DNA from: Laceyella putida
GTDB taxonomy: Bacteria > Bacillota > Bacilli > Thermoactinomycetales > Thermoactinomycetaceae
Assembly: GCF_042665195.1 (NCBI RefSeq)
Contig: NZ_JBHTBW010000046.1
Location: forward strand, 1 to 56,327
Length of the DNA stretch: 56,327 nucleotides
Direction: 5' to 3'
Part shown: in pieces, positions 25,811-34,115 of the stretch
Layout of the letters: every line of letters starts with the position of its first letter
Position numbering within the stretch: position 1 is the stretch's first letter
Notes under the pieces: generated by a model
Database searches by the model: none
The model's input: the letters and a program-made list of their open reading frames with translations, nothing else
Told to the model about the DNA's origin: nothing
Translations under genes and position numbers: made by a program

Positions 25811-25956
25811 ATTTTCTTTTTGAATGAGCTCAACCCATTTCACTATCTTTTTTCTCCGGGAATTCAAGACTTAGAAGTTCTAACTTCCCGTATTGAAATG
25901 AGCATTGATATCAGTTCCTCTAATCTTCTGCTCATCCAAGGTCCTTTCTGAAAGAT

Positions 25957-26430
25957 TCATTGTAACTGATATAGATAAATATCACGATAAAACTGATTAG
26001 ATACTTTTTCGATCACATGCATTATCTCATTCCAATCCCCGCTTACGAATTCCGCACCCATTCCGTATGGAAGACCAACTTTAATCCACTCTTCTCCACA
26101 CAAATCTTCCACTGATTCGATTTTTTTCATCATTTCTTCTAATGCTTGTTCAAGCTTACGAACAACCGTATAGTTTCCCTTTCTTCCATAACGATGTTGA
26201 CCATAAAGATTATATACTAAGCGACTTCCGACATATTTATCCTTCACCCATGCACAGGATAAGTGTCCTAATCGCTTTTCTCCAAATGGAATAGGATAGT
26301 TCTGATCTGCTTCGTATACTTCAGGGTAAAGATCACAAATCCGCTTTGCGATTTCAGTATCCATGACACCGAGACAGTTACATTGATGACCAATCACTGT
26401 GCAGTTGGATATTAATAGCAACCAAGACAT
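25957..26430 (-). CDS. macro-domain-like protein with altered glycine loop and shortened N-terminus
   Basis: A 157-residue protein whose CTVIGHQCNCLGVM start, ICDLYPEVYEAD, NLYGQHRYGRKG and VGLPYGMGAEFVSGDW segments match macro domains that bind or hydrolyse ADP-ribose derivatives. The usual Gly-rich loop after GVM (G-x-G-I-A) reads DTEIA here, and the first beta strand before CTVIGH is replaced by MSWLLLISN, just after an in-frame stop. The ribosome site is weak. It may therefore be an inactive or decaying copy, or a diverged enzyme. Confidence 0.65.
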   Translation of the reverse strand: MSWLLLISNCTVIGHQCNCLGVMDTEIAKRICDLYPEVYEADQNYPIPFGEKRLGHLSCAWVKDKYVGSRLVYNLYGQHRYGRKGNYTVVRKLEQALEEMMKKIESVEDLCGEEWIKVGLPYGMGAEFVSGDWNEIMHVIEKVSNQFYRDIYLYQLQ

Positions 26431-26592
26431 CTTCTCGTTTCATGCCGATTGATGACTTTCCCAAACGGCAGATAGATGTCTTCGTGGTTCTTCTGCCAGT
26501 AGGTGGAGTTCATCCTGGAACGAGTAAGAAAATTTTCCTGTTTCATCTTTTCTTAATATTAGTATAATATAGATGTTACAGGGGGTTAAAAA

Positions 26593-27381
26593 ATGAATAT
26601 ATTGAATGATCTCGAGCCAGGAACATTTGATCTACATATTCATACCCGCGCTTCTGACGGGATTTACTCTCCAACGGAAATAGTGGAAAAGGCGTTCACC
26701 CTGGGGTTGCAAACAATCGCGATCACAGACCACGATACACTGGAAGGCGTGTCGGAAGCCGTGAAAGCGAGTCAGCATATTCCACTTTCGGTGATTCCAG
26801 GTGTGGAAATCCGCACACGGTGGAGAAAGCGCAATGTGGATTTGTTAGGATATAACATAAAGGACTCACGCCGATTGCAGCATAATTTACGCGCCATCCA
26901 ACTAGAAAGGGAAGAACGGGCACGGAAAATCATCGAAAAATTCCGCCAATTAAATATGCCGATTACCCTAGAAGATGTCAAGCGGCAAAGCCAAGATGGC
27001 GTGATTACCCGCCCCCATATCGCCAAGGCAATCGTGGCCAAAGGGTACCTTTATAGTGTGCGTGACGTTTTTTACCATTACTTGGGTGATGGCCGGCCAG
27101 CAAACATCGATTTGACCGGCATTTCGTTAGAAGAGGGGATCACAATGATCCATGATGCCGGAGGAGTCGCCGTCCTAGCCCATCCGTACTATATCAAAAA
27201 TCCAACCCATATCGAGGAAATGATTTCTTTGGGGTTGGACGGATTGGAAGTCTGGCATCGTGAACACCGCCCACGCGATGTCAATAAATTAATACATTTG
27301 GCAGAAAAACACCACCTCTTCGTAACCGGCGGATCAGACTTTCATCATGACGCCCATCAGCTGGGACAATTTTTGATGTGA
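26593..27381 (+). CDS. PHP-domain phosphoesterase (RNase AM/TrpH-like)
   Basis: A 262-residue metal-dependent phosphoesterase. The first metal motif FDLHIHTRASDG is at residues 13-24, followed by AITDHDTLEG, GVEIRT, AVLAHPYY and the final TGGSDFHHDAHQLG. This is the YciV/TrpH type, known to remove phosphate from 3',5'-nucleoside bisphosphates and degrade short RNA from the 5' end. AGGGGGTT precedes the ATG by 6 bases and a TATAAT lies at about 26562, so it has its own promoter. It is a single gene. Confidence 0.88.
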   Translation: MNILNDLEPGTFDLHIHTRASDGIYSPTEIVEKAFTLGLQTIAITDHDTLEGVSEAVKASQHIPLSVIPGVEIRTRWRKRNVDLLGYNIKDSRRLQHNLRAIQLEREERARKIIEKFRQLNMPITLEDVKRQSQDGVITRPHIAKAIVAKGYLYSVRDVFYHYLGDGRPANIDLTGISLEEGITMIHDAGGVAVLAHPYYIKNPTHIEEMISLGLDGLEVWHREHRPRDVNKLIHLAEKHHLFVTGGSDFHHDAHQLGQFLM

Positions 27382-27497
27382 ACCATGATGCCGCCGGGCA
27401 AAAACTCGGTGGTTTTTATTTTTTCTATATGAAGATCCATTCGTTTCGATTAAACTAAAAGGGAGAAACATTGCGAGTATAGAAAGGTTTGGCTGGG

Positions 27498-28391
27498 ATG
27501 AATCTGAAAAACATCGGACTCTTGTTTGCGCTTGCAGCATTATGGGGCGCTTCTTTCCTCTACATTCGTGTGGCGTCTCCAGTGGTGGGACCGGTCTTTC
27601 TGGTATTGCTGCGAGTGGGGATTGCCCTGTTGACTCTGGTAGTTTATGCTTATTTGCTAAAAATTCCCTTCACCATTAAAAAAGATCAGAAAAAATATTA
27701 CCTGCTCGGCCTCATCAATACGGCACTTCCCTTTGTCTTGATTTCTTACGCCGAAGTCCATATCACTTCGTCTTTTGCCGCCATATTAAACGCTACTACT
27801 CCGCTTTTCACGGCGCTGGTTGCCCGCGTGTGGCTAAAGGAATGGATTACGTTGCAGAAAGGGCTTGGACTTTTTGTCGGATTTATCGGCGTCTGTGTAT
27901 TGGTTGGATGGTCTCCCATGGAGTTGACAACCAGCACGATCCTTGCCATCTTAGCCTCACTTCTAGCGGCTCTCTTCTATGGGATCGGCTCAACCTATGC
28001 CAAGAAATATTTTGATGCTTCACCCTTATCCTTGTCGATCGGCCAATTATTCGGTTCGACGGTCTGCGTCTTGCCGTTTTCTGCGTTGGATGTTCCAGCT
28101 AAGCTTCCCTCTCTTTCAGTGAATCTCTCCATTTTGGCATTGGCGGTCTTATCCACTGCTTTCGCCTATTTGTTGTATTTTCGGTTGTTAAAAGAAGTCG
28201 GTCCAACCCAAACAACCTATGTCACCATGTTGGTGCCCGCTTTTGGGGTGATCTGGGGCGTGATGTTTCTCGATGAAACCATTACGGCTGGAACCATCAT
28301 CGGGATGTGCCTCATTTTGCTCAGTATCATCTTTTTTTCGAAACTTCCGTTGCCAAAGCGAAAAAAAGCGACAGACGATCATGCCGCTTAA
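27498..28391 (+). CDS. EamA/DMT family transporter (second in window)
   Basis: A 297-residue membrane protein with ten helices and two EamA repeats (LLFALAALWGASFLYIRVASPV at the start, ILASLLAALFYGIGSTYAKKYF in the middle) and a Lys-rich C-terminus. It probably exports small metabolites. The ATG at 27498 has AGAAAGG 10 bases upstream; a TTG at 27489 is too close to that site. The first DMT transporter, at 20373, is clearly diverged, so this is not a recent duplication. Confidence 0.87.
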   Translation: MNLKNIGLLFALAALWGASFLYIRVASPVVGPVFLVLLRVGIALLTLVVYAYLLKIPFTIKKDQKKYYLLGLINTALPFVLISYAEVHITSSFAAILNATTPLFTALVARVWLKEWITLQKGLGLFVGFIGVCVLVGWSPMELTTSTILAILASLLAALFYGIGSTYAKKYFDASPLSLSIGQLFGSTVCVLPFSALDVPAKLPSLSVNLSILALAVLSTAFAYLLYFRLLKEVGPTQTTYVTMLVPAFGVIWGVMFLDETITAGTIIGMCLILLSIIFFSKLPLPKRKKATDDHAA

Positions 28392-28398
28392 GCGTCGG

Positions 28399-28433
28399 GA
28401 GCCTTAGCCACATACTGGCCTAAGGCTCTTTTT
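28399..28433 (+). terminator. terminator of the second DMT gene
   Basis: A perfect 9-bp stem GAGCCTTAG / CTAAGGCTC (loop of 12) followed by TTTTT. It sits just outside the stop of the convergent phosphatase gene. Confidence 0.85.
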
Positions 28434-28970
28434 CTAACGCCAATTTCGTTCTATTTTCCAGCCATCCTCATGCCAAATTCGATACACATCCGGATTCGTC
28501 ATTTGTTCCCAATCTTCAAATCCGATGCTGTGATCGAAATATTTAAGCAATAATGTGATTAGATTTCCATGAGATACCATGATGACGCTCCCTTGAACTG
28601 TACGGAGTCTCTCCTCGCAGACCGCGACCGCTCGCAGCATCGCCGCTCGGCTGGACTCGCCTCCCTCAAAGCATAAATCCAAATCCCCAAAGGTTTGTCG
28701 CAAACATGTTCGCCAATCCTCACGCGGCTCGCCAGCCAATTTTCGTTCGACCAACCGCTCATCTGTATGAATCGACAGCCCTTTTTTCCGCGCTGTCGGT
28801 TTGATGGAATCCACCGCTCTCACATAAGGACTCGACACGATGTGTTCGATTTCGACCGCAGCGAAAAACTCGGCCAATTGTTGGGCCTGTTCGATTCCTT
28901 GTTGTGTCAAGCGCGCCTCTCTTTCTTGGCCTGCCGCTTGACAATGCCGGACAAGAAAAATCTCTGTCAA
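28434..28970 (-). CDS. histidine phosphatase superfamily protein
   Basis: A 178-residue phosphoglycerate-mutase-like phosphatase. The catalytic motif is RHC (residues 8-10) in place of the usual RHG, followed by LTQQGIEQAQQLAEF, SSPYVRAVDS, the proton-donor region ERKLAGEPRE, FEGGES and VSHGN. The TTG at 28970 is preceded by a perfect AAGGAGG with 8-base spacing, so it is chosen over the long upstream extension to 29063, which would overlap the divergent gene. The substrate is unknown. Confidence 0.88.
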   Translation of the reverse strand: MTEIFLVRHCQAAGQEREARLTQQGIEQAQQLAEFFAAVEIEHIVSSPYVRAVDSIKPTARKKGLSIHTDERLVERKLAGEPREDWRTCLRQTFGDLDLCFEGGESSRAAMLRAVAVCEERLRTVQGSVIMVSHGNLITLLLKYFDHSIGFEDWEQMTNPDVYRIWHEDGWKIERNWR

Positions 28971-29075
28971 TCGCAATGCCTCCTTATATAAACGGAAATG
29001 GGAGGAAAGATAAAAAGGATTTCCGTGGTTAGGGTATAAATATTTCAAATCGAACCTTTGCAAGGAGCGAGTGGA

Positions 29076-29633
29076 ATGAAGGACATTGAATCGTTTTTAC
29101 AAGGCTATAAGCCTGCTTTACTTACAAATCCGCATTATCAATTATATCATGCCGCAGATTTGCTGAAATTATCAACTTATCCCAGTACTAAAGTGAAAAT
29201 CCATAAGATGGACCAACTCTTATATTTTCAAACGAAAGCGGAGAAACAACGCTTTCTGCAACAAACGCATCCCCTACTCCCCGATTCCCCCTGTTATCAT
29301 CGGGAAGTGGGATTAGCCCTGGGTTTTCCGCCCAAAGCAGTGGAATATTATGTGACGACCATGCATCATGAATCTGTGGACGAGCAAAAGGTATATTTGG
29401 AATACTGCGGGATTGGCTTTGTTACCTCGATTGACTATATGATGGAAGATATCCAGTGGCTATGGCAGCATGTCCCAACCAGGTCAAAACCCTTTTTCAC
29501 AAATGTTTGCTATAAGGTTCAAGGGAAACAAAAACCGTTTCATCTGAAGATCGCTTATTCAGATTCATCCGCTTTAACCTCAGCTTATCTCACCATAAAA
29601 AATACGCTGGAAGTCTCCAGCGTCCACATTTGA
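29076..29633 (+). CDS. hypothetical protein, weakly DUF3793-like
   Basis: A 185-residue soluble protein. The stretch CYHREVGLALGFPPKAVEYYV resembles the HEIG.FLGYP..DV motif of DUF3793 proteins, which have no known function; this is only a faint resemblance. AAGGAG lies 9 bases before the ATG at 29076. It is divergent from the histidine phosphatase. Its last codons contain the terminator of the convergent glycosyltransferase unit. Confidence 0.6.
   Translation: MKDIESFLQGYKPALLTNPHYQLYHAADLLKLSTYPSTKVKIHKMDQLLYFQTKAEKQRFLQQTHPLLPDSPCYHREVGLALGFPPKAVEYYVTTMHHESVDEQKVYLEYCGIGFVTSIDYMMEDIQWLWQHVPTRSKPFFTNVCYKVQGKQKPFHLKIAYSDSSALTSAYLTIKNTLEVSSVHI
29597..29623 (-). terminator. terminator for the leftward glycosyltransferase genes, inside the 3' end of the convergent gene
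   Basis: On the minus strand the perfect 8-bp stem ACGCTGGA/TCCAGCGT (loop GACT) is followed by ATTTTTTATGG. On the plus strand the same bases code for the last residues of the hypothetical protein, so coding and termination functions overlap. Confidence 0.65.
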
Positions 29634-29687
29634 CTGGTCGACGATTTTACAGTCGTTTTCTTTTTACATAAATGCCGATTGAAAGTC

Positions 29688-29714
29688 CACGGCTTCAGTC
29701 GTGTGAAGTCTCAA
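29688..29714. repeat. hairpin resembling an IS200/IS605 right end (solo remnant)
   Basis: CACGGCT-TC-AGTCGTG forms a 7-bp imperfect hairpin followed 7 bases later by TCAA. This is the usual shape of the right end of IS200/IS605 elements, whose transposase cuts after a short tetranucleotide beside a subterminal hairpin. No TnpA or TnpB gene is nearby, so it would be a scar. Based on motif shape only. Confidence 0.3.
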
Positions 29715-29736
29715 AGCGTGTTTCCTCTTTCAGATA

Positions 29737-30486
29737 TCAAGGCATAAACGGGCCAACTTGTGTCCCCCACTTGTGAATGAAGTACCGTTGATTCTGCCAT
29801 TCCCTCTTCTTTCTCTCACGAATGGAGTCCTTATCGACTTCTTTTTCATAAAACCGGTGAAGATAAGTATCCCCGGCCACGAGCAACCGATACCCCGCTT
29901 GCTTCAACCGAAGCGCATAATCATCCATCTCATGGCTCCCCATTCCATACCATTCATCCAGTTCTCCCACCTTTTCCACCGCTTCTCGAGGAAGGACACA
30001 ACAGAAGGACTGAAGACGCTCGACTTCCTTCCAATGACGTGGGTCACTGTGGTTATATTGGTTGCTGAAACGATGGATTTTGCTGGGGGTTTGAAATGGA
30101 ACTGGAATGCGTTGCTCATTAATGCCCCAATTGGACATCGGCCCGACCATTCCAACTGAAGGTTCCTCTTTGAGAACTTTGATCAACTGGGTTAACCAAC
30201 GATATGAAGGCAACGTGTCTTGTTTCAACCAGACAATATAGCTACCGGACGCTTTCCGCATTCCTTGATTGACCGCAGCGACATCTCCTCTGTCCCACCC
30301 ATTGCGGATGAAATAAATGTCTTCCTGGTTCAAGATGAAGTCGGGAATGTAATCAGAGGCATTGTCCACTAAGATGATCTCGTAAGGTTCATCCGTATAT
30401 TGTCGAAGGTTAAAAATACACCGCCATACACTGGCCCATTGATTCTTTGTGGGAACAATAATGCTAGACGTCAATGGTTCACTCAC
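29737..30486 (-). CDS. glycosyltransferase family 2
   Basis: A 249-residue GT-A enzyme transferring a sugar from a nucleotide sugar. The N-terminal SIIVPTKNQWASVWRCIFNLRQYT and ILVDNASDY segments are GT2 hallmarks, with WLKQDTLPSY in the place of the usual DxD region and YGMGSHEMDDYALRLKQAGYRLLVA near the catalytic base. There is no membrane segment. Its start overlaps the end of the upstream glycosyltransferase gene by 8 bases, so the two form one unit. The product could be a cell- or spore-surface glycan (inference). Confidence 0.85.
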   Translation of the reverse strand: MSEPLTSSIIVPTKNQWASVWRCIFNLRQYTDEPYEIILVDNASDYIPDFILNQEDIYFIRNGWDRGDVAAVNQGMRKASGSYIVWLKQDTLPSYRWLTQLIKVLKEEPSVGMVGPMSNWGINEQRIPVPFQTPSKIHRFSNQYNHSDPRHWKEVERLQSFCCVLPREAVEKVGELDEWYGMGSHEMDDYALRLKQAGYRLLVAGDTYLHRFYEKEVDKDSIRERKKREWQNQRYFIHKWGTQVGPFMP

Positions 30487-31333
30487 TTTCTATCGCCTCA
30501 CCCATTCCTCTGATTCTGCGTAAGAGAGATTGCCCATTTCTTTTTAGTCCCAGCAGCCAGGTAGGGTTGTCTGCCATCATCAACAAATAAGAGCGCAGTT
30601 CTTTATTGAGCGTTTTTGGATTAAGCACCACTCCAGAAAATTGATGGCGTATCCATTCATCATGGTCACCGGCTCCATCCGTCAGCACAACAATCCCTGT
30701 ATGAAGGCATTGAACGTGCAGAGGAACAAACGATTGATCCGTCGGACCCACCGTAAGCAAGAGGTCCGCTCCATACCAAAGTTCATTGCGTTCAACTTCA
30801 TCACGGGGAATTAACCAAATATGTTTATGTCTCGCCTCTTTTTGCTCAGTCACCCACACAACTTTCAATCGAGGTGACATCCGGCAGGTTTGTTGTAGCG
30901 TATCCAAGAGACTCGTCTTTTCACTCTGCGGAATCAAACACTCATCAACCCACAACAGCAGTTGCTGCGCTGCACTGAGGTGTTGTTTCGCTTCTTTTTT
31001 CCGTCTGACTAACTGGATGACAGCGCGGGGAACGGGATACCGTACTTCCGTTTTCACTTGGTGTTGTTGGCAATGATAACGAAACGCAAAAGAAGGAACC
31101 CATACCGTGCGTCCACGCAAGAGAGGAAGAGCTTCCTGGGAAGGCAACATGTCGTAAGCGATGATCCGATCACTTTGTTCAGGTAATGATTGCAATACGT
31201 CGACAGAAGGGTTGAGCAGCACGCGGCTTTTCTCTAATTCCCCCCTTTGCCCCGATATCGCCGGAAATATCGCACAACACTGCTCGGGCAGAGACGAAGA
31301 AAGCGGGATTGGACGAACAGGTTGTTGTTTCAT
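30479..31333 (-). CDS. glycosyltransferase-like protein (GT4-type, diverged)
   Basis: A 284-residue protein with GT-B features: FAFRYHCQQ, WVDECLIPQSEKTSLLDTL and a C-terminal half with the pattern ELWYGADLLLTVGPTDQSFVPLHVQCLHTGIVVLTDGAGDHDEWI, where family 4 enzymes carry their E-x7-E segment (here reduced). It is shorter than typical GT4 enzymes and lacks a clear N-terminal acceptor domain, so it may be specialised or partly inactive. It is the first gene of a two-gene unit with the GT2 gene. Confidence 0.6.
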   Translation of the reverse strand: MKQQPVRPIPLSSSLPEQCCAIFPAISGQRGELEKSRVLLNPSVDVLQSLPEQSDRIIAYDMLPSQEALPLLRGRTVWVPSFAFRYHCQQHQVKTEVRYPVPRAVIQLVRRKKEAKQHLSAAQQLLLWVDECLIPQSEKTSLLDTLQQTCRMSPRLKVVWVTEQKEARHKHIWLIPRDEVERNELWYGADLLLTVGPTDQSFVPLHVQCLHTGIVVLTDGAGDHDEWIRHQFSGVVLNPKTLNKELRSYLLMMADNPTWLLGLKRNGQSLLRRIRGMGEAIESE

Positions 31334-31481
31334 AAGCGAACTCCATTCACTTTTTACCTTTACTGTATTCTTTTAAACGACAAACGGTCACAGAACGATA
31401 TAAAGTCTCACTCTTAGCTGGGCACAGTTGTGGGTAAAAACGCATAAACACCGCAAGCAAGGGCGTTTCTGGAAGTTCACT

Positions 31482-31532
31482 AAAAAACGCTATCCTTTCT
31501 CGGTGTCTCCAAAGAAAGAATAGCGTTTTTTT
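31482..31532. terminator. bidirectional terminator
   Basis: Stem AAAAAACGCTAT / ATAGCGTTTTTT with an inner CTTTCT/AGAAAG pairing. The leftward cytochrome c gene ends 15 bases away. Confidence 0.8.
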
Positions 31533-31546
31533 GTTTTGAAAATATT

Positions 31547-31891
31547 TTATTTCTGTTGTGAAAGCCATTCCGCCAAGGTCGCTTGATCTTTTTTGTCCAC
31601 ATAATCCTGCGATGGCATGTTGCCTTTTCCTTTTTGGATAATGTGGAGAATCTCGTCTTTGGCATATTTGCTTCCCACTTTTTTCAAAGCAGGCCCAAAT
31701 CCACCCTCCAAGTTTCCACCATGGCAGTTGGCGCAATGCTGAAGATACACATCCTGCGGCCCGGCAGTCTGGGTCGCCGCAGGCGACTTTTCACCACCCG
31801 TGCTCTGACAAGCGGTGACGACAAACAAAAGAGAGAGGCAAACAAGAGAGGCAACTCCAACCTTTTTCATATGCCGCACTGCCACTCTCAT
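31547..31891 (-). CDS. c-type cytochrome lipoprotein
   Basis: A 114-residue membrane-anchored mono-heme cytochrome c (c551/CccB-like). A lipoprotein signal ends in FVVTAC (Cys28 lipidated), followed by a linker, the heme motif CANCH at 53-57 and the axial Met in GNMPS near 92. It should shuttle electrons to a terminal oxidase on the outer face of the membrane. The ATG at 31891 overlaps the ctaG stop (ATGA); an ATG at 31870 would give the more typical signal MKKVGVASL. Coupling to ctaG supports a role with a caa3-type oxidase. Confidence 0.9.
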   Translation of the reverse strand: MRVAVRHMKKVGVASLVCLSLLFVVTACQSTGGEKSPAATQTAGPQDVYLQHCANCHGGNLEGGFGPALKKVGSKYAKDEILHIIQKGKGNMPSQDYVDKKDQATLAEWLSQQK

Positions 31892-32745
31892 GATTCTTTG
31901 AGCTTCATGTTGTTTTGTTGTTGCCACTCCCGCAATTCAGCCTCGTCTTTCACTCTTTCCTGCCGGATCCATTTTAAGAACACCAGACCAATCGCCGTAA
32001 TATAAACGATTTCCTGCATGATTTTCATAATTACGCCGCCCAATTGCTGGTCATGAATGGGGCTCATAATTGGAAACATTTGCGACATGTCCATGTAGTC
32101 TTTAAACAGGACCGAATCGGTAAAAGTGATCATCGCGCACGCAGGAGTGAGTAAAAAACCATCTGCGAAAATGAGTCCCAATTTATGAATGGGCTTTATA
32201 CGATCCCAATCGGGTAACGGGGCAACAATGGGCCACCACATGCATAAGGCCGCAAACAACAACAACCCGTGCGAAACATAATGCCAGACCGGTTCCTTCA
32301 TGATCGTATCGAAAACGACTGGCACGTGGTAGAAAGTCATCGCACCATTAAAGAAAAATAAAGTGATCAATGGTTTAGTAAAGAAACGAATCACGCTTTG
32401 CAAACCTTTAATCGAAACGACAGGACGCAACAAGTAGGCAGGCATGCCCAGCAATAATAAAGGTGGCACCACGAAATACAGAAAAGACATCTGTAACATA
32501 TGCATGCTGAACAATTCATGCGCCATCAAATTAAGCGGACTTCCCAAAGCGAAATAGTAAAGGATTAACCCGATTAAAAAAGATATCTTTTTCCATCCGG
32601 ACACCGATTCCGCATCTTTGAAACGGTGTCTAAACGGTCCCGTTAGCCAGATGTACAGCATGCCCACCGCCAGGAAAACCAAATTCAATTTGTAGTCCCA
32701 GTTACTCCAATATAAAAACACTTGAAAGAACTCTTGACTCGACAT
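31888..32745 (-). CDS. ctaG: cytochrome c oxidase assembly factor CtaG
   Basis: A 285-residue membrane protein with about seven helices, matching the Bacillus CtaG (caa3 oxidase assembly) family. Recognisable segments are LGSPLNLMAHELFSMHMLQM with conserved histidines likely to handle copper, PLITLFFFNGAMTFYHVPVVFD and SPIHDQQLGGVIMKIMQE. The ATG at 32745 has GGAGG with 8-base spacing; an upstream ATG (32775) lacks this. It is followed by the cytochrome c gene in a two-gene operon. Confidence 0.92.
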   Translation of the reverse strand: MSSQEFFQVFLYWSNWDYKLNLVFLAVGMLYIWLTGPFRHRFKDAESVSGWKKISFLIGLILYYFALGSPLNLMAHELFSMHMLQMSFLYFVVPPLLLLGMPAYLLRPVVSIKGLQSVIRFFTKPLITLFFFNGAMTFYHVPVVFDTIMKEPVWHYVSHGLLLFAALCMWWPIVAPLPDWDRIKPIHKLGLIFADGFLLTPACAMITFTDSVLFKDYMDMSQMFPIMSPIHDQQLGGVIMKIMQEIVYITAIGLVFLKWIRQERVKDEAELREWQQQNNMKLKES

Positions 32746-32929
32746 GGAACAAACCTCCGTCCCAACCATTTTCAATTGTCATCATATCATATATTATCCG
32801 CTTTCGCCTTTCGGCAAAATGTGAAGGTGATGTGACCAAAAACGAAAGATTCAATGATTCGTGTGTGAACGGATAAAATTAACCACTCGGGCTTAACACC
32901 TGAGTAGTAGTTCGCAGTACGGAGAAAAG

Positions 32930-33426
32930 TTACTCCGTTTGATTGCGCTTGACATACAAATAAAAGATAAAGTCCGTGAACGTCCCTTTGTTGTCCAATT
33001 GCCTCAACATGGCCGTGATATTCCCACGGTGATATGTTCCGTGGTTCACCACATGCTGAACCAGTTCGGAAAGATTAATTTTCAACTGCCCATAAAGAGA
33101 ATGTTCGATGGAAACAGGCTTCTCCATCTCCGGGTGTTACCGGAGAAATGTTTTGTACCGCTCAGATAAGCGGCAAAAAATCGAATCCTTCTTTCCCCTT
33201 TCGTCTCCTCCTCTAGTTTGTCCATCATCCCCCTGATACTTTCGAAACGCTCACCGGACATCACTTTTAACCAGATGTGATCGACAACGTAAATATGCGA
33301 AAACGCTTTTGAAATGGAAGGTAATACACTCTGCATTTCCTGGTTATAGATGTTTTGTGGAAGTTCTTTCAGATGATCGAAAAGCTTTTGATTCGCCCAT
33401 ACAGTTCCAAGGTTTGTTGACTCACG
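32930..33426 (-). pseudogene. DinB family protein gene broken by two frameshifts
   Basis: Read in three frames the minus strand gives one DinB-type four-helix protein: GTG at 33426 (GGAGGG 7 bases upstream) opens VSQQTLELYG; a frameshift near 33396 leads to WANQKLFDHLKELPQN through HIYVVDHIWLKVM (a metal-ligand His helix); another near 33125 leads to MEKPVSIEHSLYG and LVQHVVNHGTYHRGNITAM with the H-x3-H metal ligands, ending at 32930. Each piece is clearly homologous, so the gene was intact recently. DinB/YfiT proteins are metal-dependent thiol transferases or of unknown function. Confidence 0.8.
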
Positions 33427-33753
33427 GGAAATCCCTCCGCTTTTTATAGTTCCCACTTTTTTTGTTACCCCCTTGTTTGTTTTTGAGGGTTTACCATCAT
33501 GCCTTGGTATGTTTGTATTTGTTCAACTTTTCGTTTGTATCACAAACTTGTTTATGGTATAGCGGGATTTTTTATACAAAAAACGTACTTGTTATTCGTT
33601 CCCAATCTTATCAATTCCAATCGCAGACGCATAAAAAATGCTGATGCCTCTTAATCCAGTGAAGGTTTGATCAAACCCTACAACTCATGTTTCCTTGCAC
33701 TTTAGCTTTTCTCGCAAGGATGGGCTCCCTCCACTTTTTAAGTGAATAATAAT

Positions 33754-33831
33754 TTAAATATCTATTTGATAGAAAAATCCATATCTTCGATAGAACCCCG
33801 CTTCGTCTGCATCTGTTTCCGCTATTAGGGC
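33754..33831 (-). pseudogene. C-terminal remnant of a GNAT acetyltransferase
   Basis: The minus strand reads IAETDADEAGFYRRYGFFYQIDI then stop at 33754. This is the typical C-terminal beta-bulge end of GNAT N-acetyltransferases (E-T-D-x-D-A-x-x-FYR-x-x-GF). The reading is interrupted at 33826, exactly where a MITE-like repeat begins, so the 5' part has been lost. Not functional. Confidence 0.55.
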
Positions 33832-33925
33832 AGGTGTGGCAAAGCAAGTTGATCGATAGGAGGCGGCTCCAAAACCTTTTCCCGATGAGCACCGATGGAC
33901 AAGTGAAGCAAATGGGAAAAACGAT
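33826..33925. repeat. MITE-like repeat, degenerate copy 1
   Basis: About 100 bases closely match the element at 51911-52045: both carry TAGGGCA(T/G)GT, then CAAGTTGATCGATAGGAGGC, CCCGATGAGC, CCGATGGACAAGTGAAGC and AATGGGAAAA. This copy has lost the right inverted repeat. It carries no transposase gene. Confidence 0.7.
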
Positions 33926-34115
33926 GACTTCTATGTGTCGCAATATGTTTGATTTTTAAAATGGCAGGCGCAAGCTCTTCAAGACCTATCTGGGGGTTTT
34001 ATTGCAAAGATATAATAATAAATACACCACAGTTACGCATTCACTATTGCAATTAGATAAACGATATCATATTATGTTTATGAATAAAACAAACAAAAGA
34101 GGGGTTTGTTTGGAT

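Noticed and set aside
28971..29063. N-terminal extension of the histidine phosphatase
   Set aside because: A perfect AAGGAGG precedes TTG 28970, directly before the conserved RHC motif; the extension would overlap the divergent gene.
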